From Actinomycetes bacterium (GTDB taxonomy: Bacteria; Actinomycetota; Actinomycetes; Nanopelagicales; Nanopelagicaceae), in the NCBI GenBank assembly GCA_025360085.1, contig JANYCW010000027.1, positions 1 through 58,556 on the forward strand: 58,556 nt of DNA. Reading direction: 5' to 3'. Shown here piece after piece: positions 45,035 to 53,820 of this stretch. The translations under genes were made by a program, and so were the position numbers. The stretch's first letter is position 1; each line of letters opens with the position of its first letter. Below the pieces are notes generated by a model, which did no database searches, had not been told where the DNA came from, and saw nothing but the letters and a program-made list of their open reading frames with translations.

Positions 45035-45679
45035 ATGGTGATTCCATCGCGGCTTACGGAATATATTGTGGCCGCGATGGTAATCATTCTGGCGCCTGGC
45101 CCTAGCGTCTTATTTGTTATCGCTCGCGCAATTTCTTGGGGGCGCAAAACTGCAGTCTTTACCGTTGCAGGAAACGTCACTGGCTCATTTGTTTTATCGG
45201 TCTTTGTCGCCCTTGGTCTCGGTCCAATTCTGCAACGTTCAGATCTAGCCTACAAGGGCGTTCAATGGGGTGGCGGATTGTATTTAATGTATTTAGGTAT
45301 CGATGCGATTAAACATCGAGAGCTTCATGCGGCCGATATGACCCAGCAAGGTAATGATGCACCTGGAGTAGTGAAATCAATCCGTGATGGTTTCTGGGTT
45401 GGTGCCCTAAATCCTAAGGCGATTGTTTTCTATGCCGCCGTCTTGCCCCAGTTCATTGATCGCGAACGCGGGAGTGTTACGGGTCAATTGATCTTGCTCG
45501 GCGCAATCTTTTCAGCGTTGGCTTTTATATCCGATGGTTCATGGGGATTACTAGCAGGGACGGCTCGGCAGTGGTTAGCCACCGATTCAACCAGATTAGA
45601 AAAGCTACGGGCAGCGGGTGGATCAATTATGATTTTTTTAGGCTTAGCTGTATTGATTTCTGCAATTGTCAGAGGCTAG
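45035..45679 (+). CDS. LysE/RhtB-family amino-acid exporter
   Basis: 214 residues, six hydrophobic segments. VIILAPGPSVLFVIARAISWGRK is the family signature near the N-terminus, and GFWVGALNPKAIVFYAAVLPQFI is the second conserved block (LNPKA). Exporters of this type remove amino acids or homoserine lactones; which is not evident. Confidence 0.9.
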   Translation: MVIPSRLTEYIVAAMVIILAPGPSVLFVIARAISWGRKTAVFTVAGNVTGSFVLSVFVALGLGPILQRSDLAYKGVQWGGGLYLMYLGIDAIKHRELHAADMTQQGNDAPGVVKSIRDGFWVGALNPKAIVFYAAVLPQFIDRERGSVTGQLILLGAIFSALAFISDGSWGLLAGTARQWLATDSTRLEKLRAAGGSIMIFLGLAVLISAIVRG

Positions 45680-45694
45680 CGACACAATAAGGGT

Positions 45695-46378
45695 ATGAAA
45701 AAACCGGCAAAGCCTGCACGCGAGTACATCTCCCCTTCAGATTTAACTTTTGGTCTAACAACCTGTACGCGGTGTTTATGGATTAAATACTGGTACAAAA
45801 TCAGCGCACCATTAACGATGCCTCTTGTTGGCACATTATCGACGTTACAAGAGGAGCGATTTCACAACGCGGATATGCCAACCATCGATCCATCACTTCG
45901 CCCAGGAACGCTCACGAAATGGGGTGAATTCGTAAAAAGCAAGCCGCTTGTGATAAACGGAGTTGATACGCGCTGGCGCATTTTAGGAAAGTATGATCTT
46001 GTTTCAACAAATGTTGATGGGACAATTGGCCTGATAGATTGCAAAGTATCCGACAGCCAACGCGACAATGCAGCATTTTACTCACCTCAGCTTGAGGCAT
46101 ATGCATATGCGCTAGAAAATCCAACTGCGGGCAAAGGCCACACCGTCGCATCGATGGGGTTGCTCATCTGGAAGTTCACAACAACTCTTGGAGACAATGA
46201 TGGGTCTCATGGATTTGGAGTTGATCAAAAATATGTAGGAGTCGAGCGAGATACGCCAAATTTTCTCGCTACGATTGCAAAGTTCATTGACATACTTGAA
46301 GGCGATTTACCAGATTCAGGCCCGACGTGCACTACGTGTTCCTATCTTCTTGCGCGAAATGCTCTCGATAAACTTTAG
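45695..46378 (+). CDS. PD-(D/E)XK nuclease-family protein with possible Fe-S cluster (Cas4/RecB-like)
   Basis: 227 residues. The nuclease core reads RILGKYDLVSTNVDGTIGLIDCKVS (Asp, then D-C-K for the DxK motif) followed by YSPQLEAYAYAL, the QxxxY motif of RecB-type nucleases. Cysteines in TTCTRCLWIKYWY near the N-terminus and GPTCTTCSYLLAR near the C-terminus could hold an iron-sulfur cluster as in Cas4 and AddB proteins. There is no CRISPR array, Cas1 or helicase nearby. DNA repair or phage defence is possible; the substrate is unknown. It ends in a 4-nt stop overlap with the next gene. Confidence 0.75.
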   Translation: MKKPAKPAREYISPSDLTFGLTTCTRCLWIKYWYKISAPLTMPLVGTLSTLQEERFHNADMPTIDPSLRPGTLTKWGEFVKSKPLVINGVDTRWRILGKYDLVSTNVDGTIGLIDCKVSDSQRDNAAFYSPQLEAYAYALENPTAGKGHTVASMGLLIWKFTTTLGDNDGSHGFGVDQKYVGVERDTPNFLATIAKFIDILEGDLPDSGPTCTTCSYLLARNALDKL

Positions 46379-47076
46379 TCTTCGTCGCCAGATACATTGA
46401 TCTCATCTGGTTTACTCTTTTTTGGCGCGTAGATATCTACATACTCTTGTCCAGACATCTCTTGAATCTTTTCCATAATGAGATTGGTCACCTCGCGAAG
46501 ATACGCCAAATCAGTTGAATCTCCATTAAAATACATGGGCTCACCAAAGATCATTCCAACTCTATGTAGATTAGGAATTAATTTTCCTGTGGGCTGAATC
46601 TTGTCGGTGTTAGACATCGCAACTGGAATTATGGGTGCACCCGACTCGATGGCAAGGCGAGCAATTCCAGAACGGCCTTTATAGAGTCGCCCGTCGGGAG
46701 AGCGCGTGCCTTCTGGATAGATTCCTAAGCATTTGCCTTCGGCTAAAACTTTAAGTCCGGTAATAAGGGCGGCTTCAGATCGTCGGCCCCCCGACCTATC
46801 GACGGGAACTTGACCAAGGGCGATAAAGGTTAATTTCTTTAATAGGCCTTTTGGACCAGGAGAAGTGAAGTACTCGCTCTTAGCAAGAAAGGTGACTTTA
46901 CGAGGAACTACGAGCGGCATGAAAATCGAGTCACTAAATGAGAGATGGTTAGAGGCGATGATGACAGGGCCCTTTGAGGGGACATTGCGCAAACCTTTAA
47001 CTTTTGGCCGAAAGGCGCTCATCAGAAATGGCGTTAAGAAGGCCCGGAGCACGCCGTAGGGAAGGTTATTGAGCAC
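46375..47076 (-). CDS. 1-acylglycerol-3-phosphate acyltransferase (PlsC family)
   Basis: 233 residues. SNHLSFSDSIFMPL contains the HX4D pair, IALGQVPVDRSGG the glycerol-phosphate site, and YPEGTRSPDGRLYKGRSG and GAPIIPVAMSN complete the four blocks. Acidic end ESKPDEIN-like and DED. This appears to be the counterpart of Rv2182c in the conserved block (from memory) and would supply phosphatidic acid for membrane lipids. GTG start 6 nt after TAAATT. Confidence 0.9.
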   Translation of the reverse strand: MLNNLPYGVLRAFLTPFLMSAFRPKVKGLRNVPSKGPVIIASNHLSFSDSIFMPLVVPRKVTFLAKSEYFTSPGPKGLLKKLTFIALGQVPVDRSGGRRSEAALITGLKVLAEGKCLGIYPEGTRSPDGRLYKGRSGIARLAIESGAPIIPVAMSNTDKIQPTGKLIPNLHRVGMIFGEPMYFNGDSTDLAYLREVTNLIMEKIQEMSGQEYVDIYAPKKSKPDEINVSGDED

Positions 47077-47082
47077 TGAGCC

Positions 47083-47088
47083 AATTTA
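47083..47088 (-). promoter_or_regulatory. -10 element of the acyltransferase gene, leaderless geometry
   Basis: TAAATT, 6 nt, then the GTG at 47076. Confidence 0.45.
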
Positions 47089-47120
47089 GCCGCAATCGCT
47101 GCGTATGACACTATTTGGGG

Positions 47121-47393
47121 GTGAGAGATAATCCGAAAGAGCCCAACACCGATGGATGTGATGAAGAAGATTTGATCCGTAGCGAGTTCGATTCCATTGT
47201 CTCAGGTCTATCCCTTGACGAGTCGACCCCCTCGACGTACTTAGATGAATTAGATCGAATGGATCAAAGCCAAGGTTTTGTACCGCCTAATCCCCCAACC
47301 CAAACTCCGCGCTCCTTCTTTCTATCGGCACGATCGGCGATAGCACGTTGGCTCAAGCGTGGTTATCACGAAGATGACGGAGCAACACTATGA
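47121..47393 (+). CDS. Small acidic protein of unknown function
   Basis: 90 residues from a GTG at 47121; a TTG at 47115 is possible. The N-terminal part is rich in Asp and Glu (TDGCDEEDLIRSEFDSIVSG), the middle is Pro-rich (PPNPPTQTP), and the end is basic then acidic. CACTAT stands 6 nt upstream. No domain is recognised. It is coupled to the oxidoreductase by an ATGA overlap, so the two may be made together. Confidence 0.55.
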   Translation: MRDNPKEPNTDGCDEEDLIRSEFDSIVSGLSLDESTPSTYLDELDRMDQSQGFVPPNPPTQTPRSFFLSARSAIARWLKRGYHEDDGATL

Positions 47394-48373
47394 GAAATTT
47401 TCGTTGGGGCATTTTAGGAACAGGTGGAATCGCACGAGAATTTGTGGAAGATTTACTTTTGGCCGAGGGTCATAGTGTTAGTGCGGTTGGCTCGCGCAGT
47501 TTTGAGAAAGCCAAAGATTTCATTTCTACTATCTCCGGAGCAATTGCGCATGGAAATTACAGTGACTTAGTTAACGACCCAAACGTCGATGCAATCTATG
47601 TCGCAACCCCACATCCCATGCATGCCGAACATGCAGTTTTAGCACTGAATGCCGGTAAGCCCGTTTTGTGTGAAAAGCCCATTGCCATTTCGGCGCTTGA
47701 GGCACAAGTCATGGTGAATACAGCGCGCGAAAATAATGTTGCTTTTCTCGAAGCCATGTGGACTCGCTATTTACCTCACATCGCACAGGTGCGACACATT
47801 CTTTCAAGTGGGGTCTTAGGTCCAATCCAAAGCGTGGAAGCAGATCATGGACAACGTTTGGCCGATCAAAATATTGCGCGACTCATAGATCCAGCTTTGG
47901 GTGGCGGTGCACTTTTGGATTTAGGAATCTATCCGGTCTCCTTTGCCCACTTAGTTCTTGGTACTCCTTCGAACATCATCGCTAGTTCTGTAATGACGGA
48001 TCGCGGAGTAGATGCCCAGACAAGTGCCATTTTTAACTATGAAAATGGCGCGCAAGCCATCATCACGACAACAATGATTGCGCAAACCCCATGTCGCGCC
48101 GTTATCAGCGGTTTATTGGGACGACTTGAAATTGATCGCACTTTCTATACTCCAACGAATATGCGGGTGATTTTATTTGATGGAAGAGTCATCGAATATC
48201 CGCTGGATTACATCGGACATGGTTTGCGAGAACAAGCAATCGAAATGGCGCGCGTTATCCATGCCGGGGAGCTTGAGTCACCTTTGATGCCGTGGAGTGA
48301 AACGATTGCAGTTATGAAAACAATGGATGAGATAAGAAATCTCGTTGGCCTTGTCTTTCCGTTTGAAAATTAG
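47390..48373 (+). CDS. Gfo/Idh/MocA-family oxidoreductase, dihydrodiol-dehydrogenase-like
   Basis: 327 residues. Rossmann motif GILGTGGIAREFVEDLL, PVLCEKPIAIS (EKP catalytic Lys), FLEAMWTRYLPH and GGGALLDLGIYPVSFAHL. The EAMWTRYLP segment is typical of the dimeric dihydrodiol dehydrogenase/NDP-sugar branch. It uses NAD(P) on a sugar or cyclic polyol. Stop interlocks with that of glkA (TTAG overlap). Confidence 0.9.
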   Translation: MRNFRWGILGTGGIAREFVEDLLLAEGHSVSAVGSRSFEKAKDFISTISGAIAHGNYSDLVNDPNVDAIYVATPHPMHAEHAVLALNAGKPVLCEKPIAISALEAQVMVNTARENNVAFLEAMWTRYLPHIAQVRHILSSGVLGPIQSVEADHGQRLADQNIARLIDPALGGGALLDLGIYPVSFAHLVLGTPSNIIASSVMTDRGVDAQTSAIFNYENGAQAIITTTMIAQTPCRAVISGLLGRLEIDRTFYTPTNMRVILFDGRVIEYPLDYIGHGLREQAIEMARVIHAGELESPLMPWSETIAVMKTMDEIRNLVGLVFPFEN

Positions 48374-49314
48374 AACCTTGCTAAATTAGCGACACCAACT
48401 AAACCAGCTTCATTTCCCATCTGGGCAGCGATAATTTGAGGGTACGGATGTTTGCCTGCAAATGGCATTGTTCTTGCCAGCGCATCTCTTGTTGGCTTTA
48501 AAAGAATCTCTCCTGCCTCTATAACGCCACCACCAATGACAACGCAGGCAGGGTCAAGTATCACCGATAATGATGCGATTCCTGCACCTAACCATTGACC
48601 TGTCGTATTAAAAGCGGCAATCGCAACGGGATCACCATCACGGGCGGCTTCAGTGATGGCCTTACCGGTCAAACCTGCAACGGTTCCATCACCTCGCGAT
48701 AAAAGATTGCGCGCAATCTCTGGACTTGCACTTATTGCCTCGCGGGCATGGCGCAGAAGAGCTTTACCTGATGCATACTGTTCAAAACATCCACGTGCAC
48801 CGCACCCACATAAATGTCCATCGGGAACAACTCGCACATGCCCAAACTCGGCGGCAACGCCAAATGCGCCTCTATAGAGCGCGCCATTAACAACAATTCC
48901 GCCGCCAATTCCAGTTCCAACCGTCAACATCATGAGGTGTGCTTGACCTTTACCGGCACCGAACGTTGCCTCACCCCATGCTGCAGCGTTCGCATCATTT
49001 TCAATAATGACAGGCAGTCCGATTAATGCGGTGAGCTCATCATCTAAGTTGACACCGTTCCAGTCGGCAATATTTGGTGATGCCAACATAGTTTTTCGAT
49101 CAGATGAAACGAAACCGGCTGCAGATACGCCGACTGAAATAACGTCATGATTGTGTAGTAACTCTTTGGCAATTTTTGCAATCGTTTTCGTTAACTCAGT
49201 ACCGCCTTGGCGGGGCGTATCAGTTCTTGCTCGAGCAATAACTTTTCCCGATTCATCAACAACGCCACCCAAAATCTTGGTACCACCCACGTCGATACCA
49301 ATTGTGTAGACCAT
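48370..49314 (-). CDS. glkA: Glucokinase (ROK family)
   Basis: 314 residues. ATP motif GIDVGGTKILGGVV, ENDANAAAWGEA with the catalytic Asp, TVGTGIGGGIVVN, the substrate-specific GVAAEFGHVRV and the zinc-binding CGCGARGCFEQYAS all agree with a ROK glucokinase. AAGGATAGG before the ATG. In Streptomyces the ROK glucokinase GlkA lies in the corresponding region (from memory), which is why the symbol is given. It phosphorylates glucose to feed Ino1 and glycolysis. Confidence 0.9.
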   Translation of the reverse strand: MVYTIGIDVGGTKILGGVVDESGKVIARARTDTPRQGGTELTKTIAKIAKELLHNHDVISVGVSAAGFVSSDRKTMLASPNIADWNGVNLDDELTALIGLPVIIENDANAAAWGEATFGAGKGQAHLMMLTVGTGIGGGIVVNGALYRGAFGVAAEFGHVRVVPDGHLCGCGARGCFEQYASGKALLRHAREAISASPEIARNLLSRGDGTVAGLTGKAITEAARDGDPVAIAAFNTTGQWLGAGIASLSVILDPACVVIGGGVIEAGEILLKPTRDALARTMPFAGKHPYPQIIAAQMGNEAGLVGVANLARF

Positions 49315-49321
49315 TAAAAAC

Positions 49322-49759
49322 CTATCCTTCTAATGCCGATTTAAGTTGAGAGAGCGCTTGATCAATAGTTGATTTTTCGGCCTTCTGTCGCATCATTGAA
49401 GGGATCGGCATCGACAGGCAGACGGTGAGCTCATAAGTAATTTGCGTTGTGTCCTCGTCGATACTTTTTATACTGTAAGCGCCATCCATGCCCGTTAATA
49501 AATCGGCATCATCAAGTGAAAAACTGAGATGACCGGGCGCACCGGACCAGTCATAATCTAAAATGACACGGTCTTTCATCATTCCGGCATCAATAACCAT
49601 CTTTACCTTCGTGATATTTCCTTGATCATCTCGGGACAAAGCCTCAACGGATTTAATGGATGTCGACCAATCGGGGTACTTTTCAAGCGCAAATAACGCT
49701 GAAGTGACCTGGGCCATCGGGACATTGATTGTTATGGTGGAACTGCTCGAATCGCTCAT
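49322..49759 (-). CDS. SRPBCC-family (polyketide cyclase/START-like) protein
   Basis: 145 residues. [25 protein letters not shown] is the usual first strand and helix of the cyclase/dehydrase fold, and [20 protein letters not shown] the central strands; it ends with a long helix. A single lipid-binding cavity is expected. It sits beside fadD as Rv2185c does in mycobacteria (from memory), so it may handle acyl or lipid intermediates. It begins 8 nt upstream of glkA's start and may share its transcript. Confidence 0.85.
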   Translation of the reverse strand: MSDSSSSTITINVPMAQVTSALFALEKYPDWSTSIKSVEALSRDDQGNITKVKMVIDAGMMKDRVILDYDWSGAPGHLSFSLDDADLLTGMDGAYSIKSIDEDTTQITYELTVCLSMPIPSMMRQKAEKSTIDQALSQLKSALEG

Positions 49760-49765
49760 GAGCCA

Positions 49766-49771
49766 AGGTTA
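49766..49771 (-). promoter_or_regulatory. -10 element of the SRPBCC gene, leaderless geometry
   Basis: TAACCT, 6 nt, then the ATG at 49759. Confidence 0.45.
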
Positions 49772-49801
49772 CCCCTCTTCCCTAAATAATAAATCAACCA
49801 C

Positions 49802-49807
49802 TACCGT
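49802..49807 (+). promoter_or_regulatory. -10 element of the fadD gene, leaderless geometry
   Basis: TACCGT, 7 nt, then the ATG at 49815. It lies 30 bases from the opposing SRPBCC -10 box. Confidence 0.45.
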
Positions 49808-49814
49808 TACTCCC

Positions 49815-51605
49815 ATGAATGAAATTACAAATCCCGCATTAGCCTCGACCGCCACCGCCGGTAACTTAACAAATCTGATTGCCGAACGAGCGTGGTTTGA
49901 GCCAGAGCGAATCATAATGTCGAGGCCGCTGGGTGATGGCTGGCATAGTGTGAGTGCTAAAGAGGCTGAACTCCAAATTCGTGAAACCGCAAAGGGATTA
50001 ATTGCCGCCGGTGTACAGATTGGTGATCGCGTCGCAATCATGTCCAGAACTCGGTATGAGTGGACGATATTGGACTTTGCAATCTGGTTTGCAGGCGCAG
50101 TCGTTGTGCCCGTATATGACACTTCTTCGGCCGAACAGATTGATTGGATTCTCAACGACTCTTCCTCAGTTGGCATTATTGTTGAAACACCGGCCAATCG
50201 TGAATTGGTTAACACAGTTTTGCCAGCCCATACGAAACATATATGGACGATTACTGACGATGTTTTGAGCATTCTCAAAGAAGCGGGCTCGCATGTAAGT
50301 GATGATGAAATTGATCGTCGACGCAACTCACTTGTTCCAGACACTCTTGCAACACTTATCTACACATCGGGAACAACTGGAAAGCCAAAGGGCGTGGCCT
50401 TAACGCATAGCAATTTTCTTGCCGAATGTGGAAACGTCGTACAAGGTGCGGCCGATCTATTTCTAAAGCCTGGTGGCTCTACTCTTTTATTTCTGCCCGT
50501 GGCTCACGTCTTTGGTCGCATGGTAGAGATAGGTGCAATTTCGGCTGGCCTTCACTTAGCGCACTGCAGTGATCCTGTAGGACGCTTGCCAATAGACCTT
50601 GCCTCATTTAAACCCACATTCGTTTTAGCGGTCCCGAGAATTTTTGAAAAAATTTATAATGGCTCCGAAGCGCGTGCCGAAGCCGCCGGTAAAGGCAAGA
50701 TTTTTAGAAAGGCCGCCGAAGTTGCAATTGCATACTCTGAAAACCTTGATAAAAAATCGGTCTCTCCACTCCTTTCCATCAAACATAAAATCTTCGACAG
50801 ATTGGTCTACTCAAAGATTCGCGCTGGAATGGGCGGGAAAGTTGAGGCGGCAATTTCTGGTGGCGCTCCCTTGGGCGCTCGTCTAGGCCACTTTTACCGC
50901 GGGGCTGGGATAACAGTCCTTGAGGGTTATGGACTCACTGAGACAACGGCGGGAGCGACGTTGAATCTAACGGGAGCTCATCGTGTTGGATCCGTTGGCC
51001 GTCCTGTTCCTGGAACATCCATTAAAATAGCCGATGATGGCGAAGTATTGATTCGCGGACCGATTGTGATGCGCGGGTATTGGCAGAATGAAGCGGCCAA
51101 TGACGAGGCATTTACAGGTGATCGTTGGTTTCAATCAGGTGATCTCGGAAGGCTCGATGATGAAGGATTCCTTTACATTGTTGGGCGCAAGAAAGAGATA
51201 ATTGTTACAGCTGGTGGAAAAAATGTAGCCCCGGCCGTCCTTGAAGATCGCCTGCGATCACATCCACTTGTCAGTCAGTGTCTGGTTGTGGGTGATAATC
51301 AGCCATATATCGCGGCCCTCGTAACCATTGATCAAGATGCGCTGAAAACCTGGGTGGCTAAGAATAGTAAAGAGGGTGCGTCCATGACAGATTTGGCTCA
51401 TGACCCGGATTTGATCTCTGTCATCCAAACCGCCGTTGACGATGCAAATAAAGCCGTGAGTAAAGCTGAATCGATTCGTAAATTTATAATTTTGCCGACT
51501 GATTTCACCATTGCAGGTGGACACTTGACGGCTAAACTATCAATGAAACGTGCGGTTATTTCAAAAGAGTTCGCCAGAGAGATCGAGCAGCTCTTTACAA
51601 AGTAA
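49815..51605 (+). CDS. fadD: Long-chain acyl-CoA synthetase (AMP-dependent)
   Basis: 596 residues from the ATG 7 nt after a TACCGT box; the open frame back to 49656 overlaps the divergent SRPBCC gene. Motifs: P-loop [79 protein letters not shown] and the catalytic Lys in [11 protein letters not shown]. The layout matches FadD15 of mycobacteria. It activates fatty acids for lipid synthesis or degradation. HK starts 4 nt after the stop. Confidence 0.94.
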   Translation: MNEITNPALASTATAGNLTNLIAERAWFEPERIIMSRPLGDGWHSVSAKEAELQIRETAKGLIAAGVQIGDRVAIMSRTRYEWTILDFAIWFAGAVVVPVYDTSSAEQIDWILNDSSSVGIIVETPANRELVNTVLPAHTKHIWTITDDVLSILKEAGSHVSDDEIDRRRNSLVPDTLATLIYTSGTTGKPKGVALTHSNFLAECGNVVQGAADLFLKPGGSTLLFLPVAHVFGRMVEIGAISAGLHLAHCSDPVGRLPIDLASFKPTFVLAVPRIFEKIYNGSEARAEAAGKGKIFRKAAEVAIAYSENLDKKSVSPLLSIKHKIFDRLVYSKIRAGMGGKVEAAISGGAPLGARLGHFYRGAGITVLEGYGLTETTAGATLNLTGAHRVGSVGRPVPGTSIKIADDGEVLIRGPIVMRGYWQNEAANDEAFTGDRWFQSGDLGRLDDEGFLYIVGRKKEIIVTAGGKNVAPAVLEDRLRSHPLVSQCLVVGDNQPYIAALVTIDQDALKTWVAKNSKEGASMTDLAHDPDLISVIQTAVDDANKAVSKAESIRKFIILPTDFTIAGGHLTAKLSMKRAVISKEFAREIEQLFTK

Positions 51606-51609
51606 AAAT

Positions 51610-52092
51610 GTGAGCGTTAATGAGCGAGTAAGGCTCGCACAAGAGTTGCATGATGGAATCGCCCAAGATCTCGTTGGTTTGGGCTATGCAATCGACTCAA
51701 TTGTCGCAGCACCGCAAACTCCGAATGAGATTCGAGCCGAGCTGCGCACATTACGATTTGCAATGAGTAGTTTAGCTGACAAGGTGAGAGCTGAAATATT
51801 TTCACTTCGCGCCAGTAATGACACTTTACTCTCCCGCTTTGAAAATTCAACAAATATTGAACTCCAAAAAATCTTTGCCGAGCTTTTAAGAAATGTTCAA
51901 GAGCATTCACATGCAACGTTACTAACCATGACCATTCATGATAACGGTGTCGGTGGTGCCGCAGAGAGATCTGGGCACCATGGACTTATTGGAATATCCG
52001 AACGTGTTCATGACTTAGATGGAGGAATTGTTATTGAGTCAAATGAATTAGGTACACAGGTTTCAATCACAGTGCCTTGGAAAAGGCCATGA
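51610..52092 (+). CDS. Minimal histidine kinase (HisKA_3 / HATPase) without sensor domain
   Basis: 160 residues from a GTG 4 nt after the fadD stop. RVRLAQELHDGIAQDLVGLG is the HisKA_3 H-box (phospho-His in LHDG). The ATP domain has N-box ELLRNVQEHSHAT, G1 IHDNGVGG and G2 GLIGISERV. There is no sensor, membrane helix or PAS domain. The stretch between N-box and G1 is only about 10 residues, shorter than the two-strand segment usual in NarX-type kinases, so the ATP domain seems internally reduced. Overlaps the regulator by ATGA. Confidence 0.8.
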   Translation: MSVNERVRLAQELHDGIAQDLVGLGYAIDSIVAAPQTPNEIRAELRTLRFAMSSLADKVRAEIFSLRASNDTLLSRFENSTNIELQKIFAELLRNVQEHSHATLLTMTIHDNGVGGAAERSGHHGLIGISERVHDLDGGIVIESNELGTQVSITVPWKRP

Positions 52093-52703
52093 AGCGCGTC
52101 CTCATTATCGATGACCACGCTGTAGTGCGTGAAGGTTTAAAGGCAGCACTGATTCGCCATGGATATGAGATTGTGGCGGAGGCTGCCTCGCAAGCCGAAG
52201 GCCGGGCACAAATCGCACACACAAATCCAGATGTGATTATCGTCGACTTACACCTTCCCGAGGGAAGCGGCTTTGATCTAATTTCTTGGGCGCGAGGAAT
52301 CTCGAAGTCGATTGGAATTGTCGTCCTTACTCTTAGTGATTCTGATTCGCATCTACTTGCGGCAATGAAAGCGGGGGCAAATGCATACATTCTAAAAAGT
52401 GCGCCGCTCACCGAACTTATTGCCGCCATCGATTATTCAATACAATCTCCACGAAGTTTTAGTGCCAATGGAATAGCGGGCGCAATTGCGGCAACCACAG
52501 AGAGCTTTCATTTGACTGCGCGTGAATTCGATGTCCTATACCTCTTGCCCAGTGGTGCCTCCACAGAAAGAATTGCCGCCGATCTCTATGTGAGTCAGGC
52601 AACGATCAAGACTCATTTGGCTGCAATCTTTAGAAAATTAGAGGTTACAAACCGAACCGCAGCTGTTACGAAGGCGCGCAAACACAACTTAGTCAACGAG
52701 TAA
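52089..52703 (+). CDS. NarL/LuxR-family response regulator
   Basis: 204 residues from the ATG overlapping the kinase stop. Receiver: IIDDHAVVREGLKAAL, IIVDLHLPEGSG (phospho-acceptor Asp), VLTLSDSDSH and AYILKSAPLTEL (Lys). Output domain: LTAREFDVLYLLPSGASTER, then IAADLYVSQATIKTHLAAIFRKLEVTNRTAA, a full LuxR HTH. All switch residues are present, so it should be phosphorylated by the adjacent minimal kinase. Signal and targets unknown. Its 3' end overlaps pimB by 15 nt. Confidence 0.93.
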   Translation: MKRVLIIDDHAVVREGLKAALIRHGYEIVAEAASQAEGRAQIAHTNPDVIIVDLHLPEGSGFDLISWARGISKSIGIVVLTLSDSDSHLLAAMKAGANAYILKSAPLTELIAAIDYSIQSPRSFSANGIAGAIAATTESFHLTAREFDVLYLLPSGASTERIAADLYVSQATIKTHLAAIFRKLEVTNRTAAVTKARKHNLVNE

Positions 52704-53807
52704 TTTTGAAAACTCATCGGCCCATATCTGCCAACGCCAATTACTTTTTACCCATTCACGACCGGCTCGCCCCATGGCAACTGCGCGTTCTGGATTATTA
52801 AGTAACTCAATGAGGGAATTTGCAATCGCGGTGGTATCCAAACCATCAACAACTAACCCAGTAACTCCCTCAATGACCGCATCAGGTGCGCCACCCGATG
52901 CACCTGCAATGACCGGAAGTCCACACGAACTCGCTTCAAGATAGACAATTCCTAATCCCTCTACTTCCAATCCAAAAAAACGCGATCGAGAAGGCATTGC
53001 AAAAACATCGCCGAGACAAAGGTAGCGTGGAAGTTCGGCATAGTTAATGCGGCCAATAAAACTTACATAGTTTTCAAGCCCAAATTTTTTAACTAATGAC
53101 ATCAGATGTGGGCTATATGGACCCTGGCCTATGAGCAAAAGATGTGCATGGGGAGTTTGGGCGATGACGGCGCGCATTGATTCGATAAGGCGATCTTGGC
53201 CCTTGCGATGCACCAACCTGCCTACTGAAATGATTACTTTCTTGCCATCTAAGCCCAACGACTGGCGAAGAAGAGTTGAATCTGTCGGAGCAAAGTGTTC
53301 TATATCGATTCCTGGTGCAATTTTGACCATAGTTTTCCTGGCCTTAGGAGTCAGCACTTTCGATATCGCTGATTTTGTGAACTCTCCTAAATAGGTCAAC
53401 GTATCGACCGTGTTGCCAATCCGACGAATAGCGAGCGAGAATGGAAAGAGCTTCGACCACCAAACTTCATGTCCGTGAGTCAGAGCAACAACCTTGTGCG
53501 CGCCTGCATGCTTAAGGCTTGAGGCCATCAACGCTAACGGCGCGGCCGCTCCAAATGCAACGACGTTGATGTCGTTATTTTTAATTAACTGTGCGAGGAT
53601 TTTTGTTACTCGTCGGGTTGGAAGCAGAATTTTTGCGCGATCACGAATCACCGTGACTCCGAAATTAACTTTCCATGCCGCGTCATACTCCTTGGAACCA
53701 CTCTGGGACGATGTATACACAATCGTTTGATTGGGCGGTAGCCGCTCAATAAGCCCAATAATGAAGGTTTCTATGCCCCCGGCACGAGGGCCAAAATCAT
53801 TAGTCAC
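52689..53807 (-). CDS. pimB: Phosphatidyl-myo-inositol mannosyltransferase, PimB' type (GT4)
   Basis: 372 residues. GPRAGGIETFIIGLIERL is the PimB' acceptor region, HGHEVWWSKLFP, VGRLVHRKGQDRLIESM, SRSRFFGLEVEGLGIVYLEASS and AGASGGAPDAVIEGVTGLVVDG are the donor-binding and catalytic E-x7-E motifs. It adds the second mannose to phosphatidylinositol mono-mannoside. The called start is a GTG (M)TNDFGP. The upstream codons spell LLKKILF in the same frame, the expected first beta strand, but no ATG, GTG or TTG begins it. Confidence 0.88.
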   Translation of the reverse strand: MTNDFGPRAGGIETFIIGLIERLPPNQTIVYTSSQSGSKEYDAAWKVNFGVTVIRDRAKILLPTRRVTKILAQLIKNNDINVVAFGAAAPLALMASSLKHAGAHKVVALTHGHEVWWSKLFPFSLAIRRIGNTVDTLTYLGEFTKSAISKVLTPKARKTMVKIAPGIDIEHFAPTDSTLLRQSLGLDGKKVIISVGRLVHRKGQDRLIESMRAVIAQTPHAHLLLIGQGPYSPHLMSLVKKFGLENYVSFIGRINYAELPRYLCLGDVFAMPSRSRFFGLEVEGLGIVYLEASSCGLPVIAGASGGAPDAVIEGVTGLVVDGLDTTAIANSLIELLNNPERAVAMGRAGREWVKSNWRWQIWADEFSKLLVD

Positions 53808-53820
53808 AAATAAGATTTTT

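Noticed and set aside
49656-49814. Upstream extension of fadD
   Set aside because: It runs antisense through the SRPBCC gene start; the -10 box at 49802 supports 49815.
51550-51609. Upstream extension of the histidine kinase
   Set aside because: It overlaps the end of fadD in another frame and adds Ser-rich sequence without a domain.
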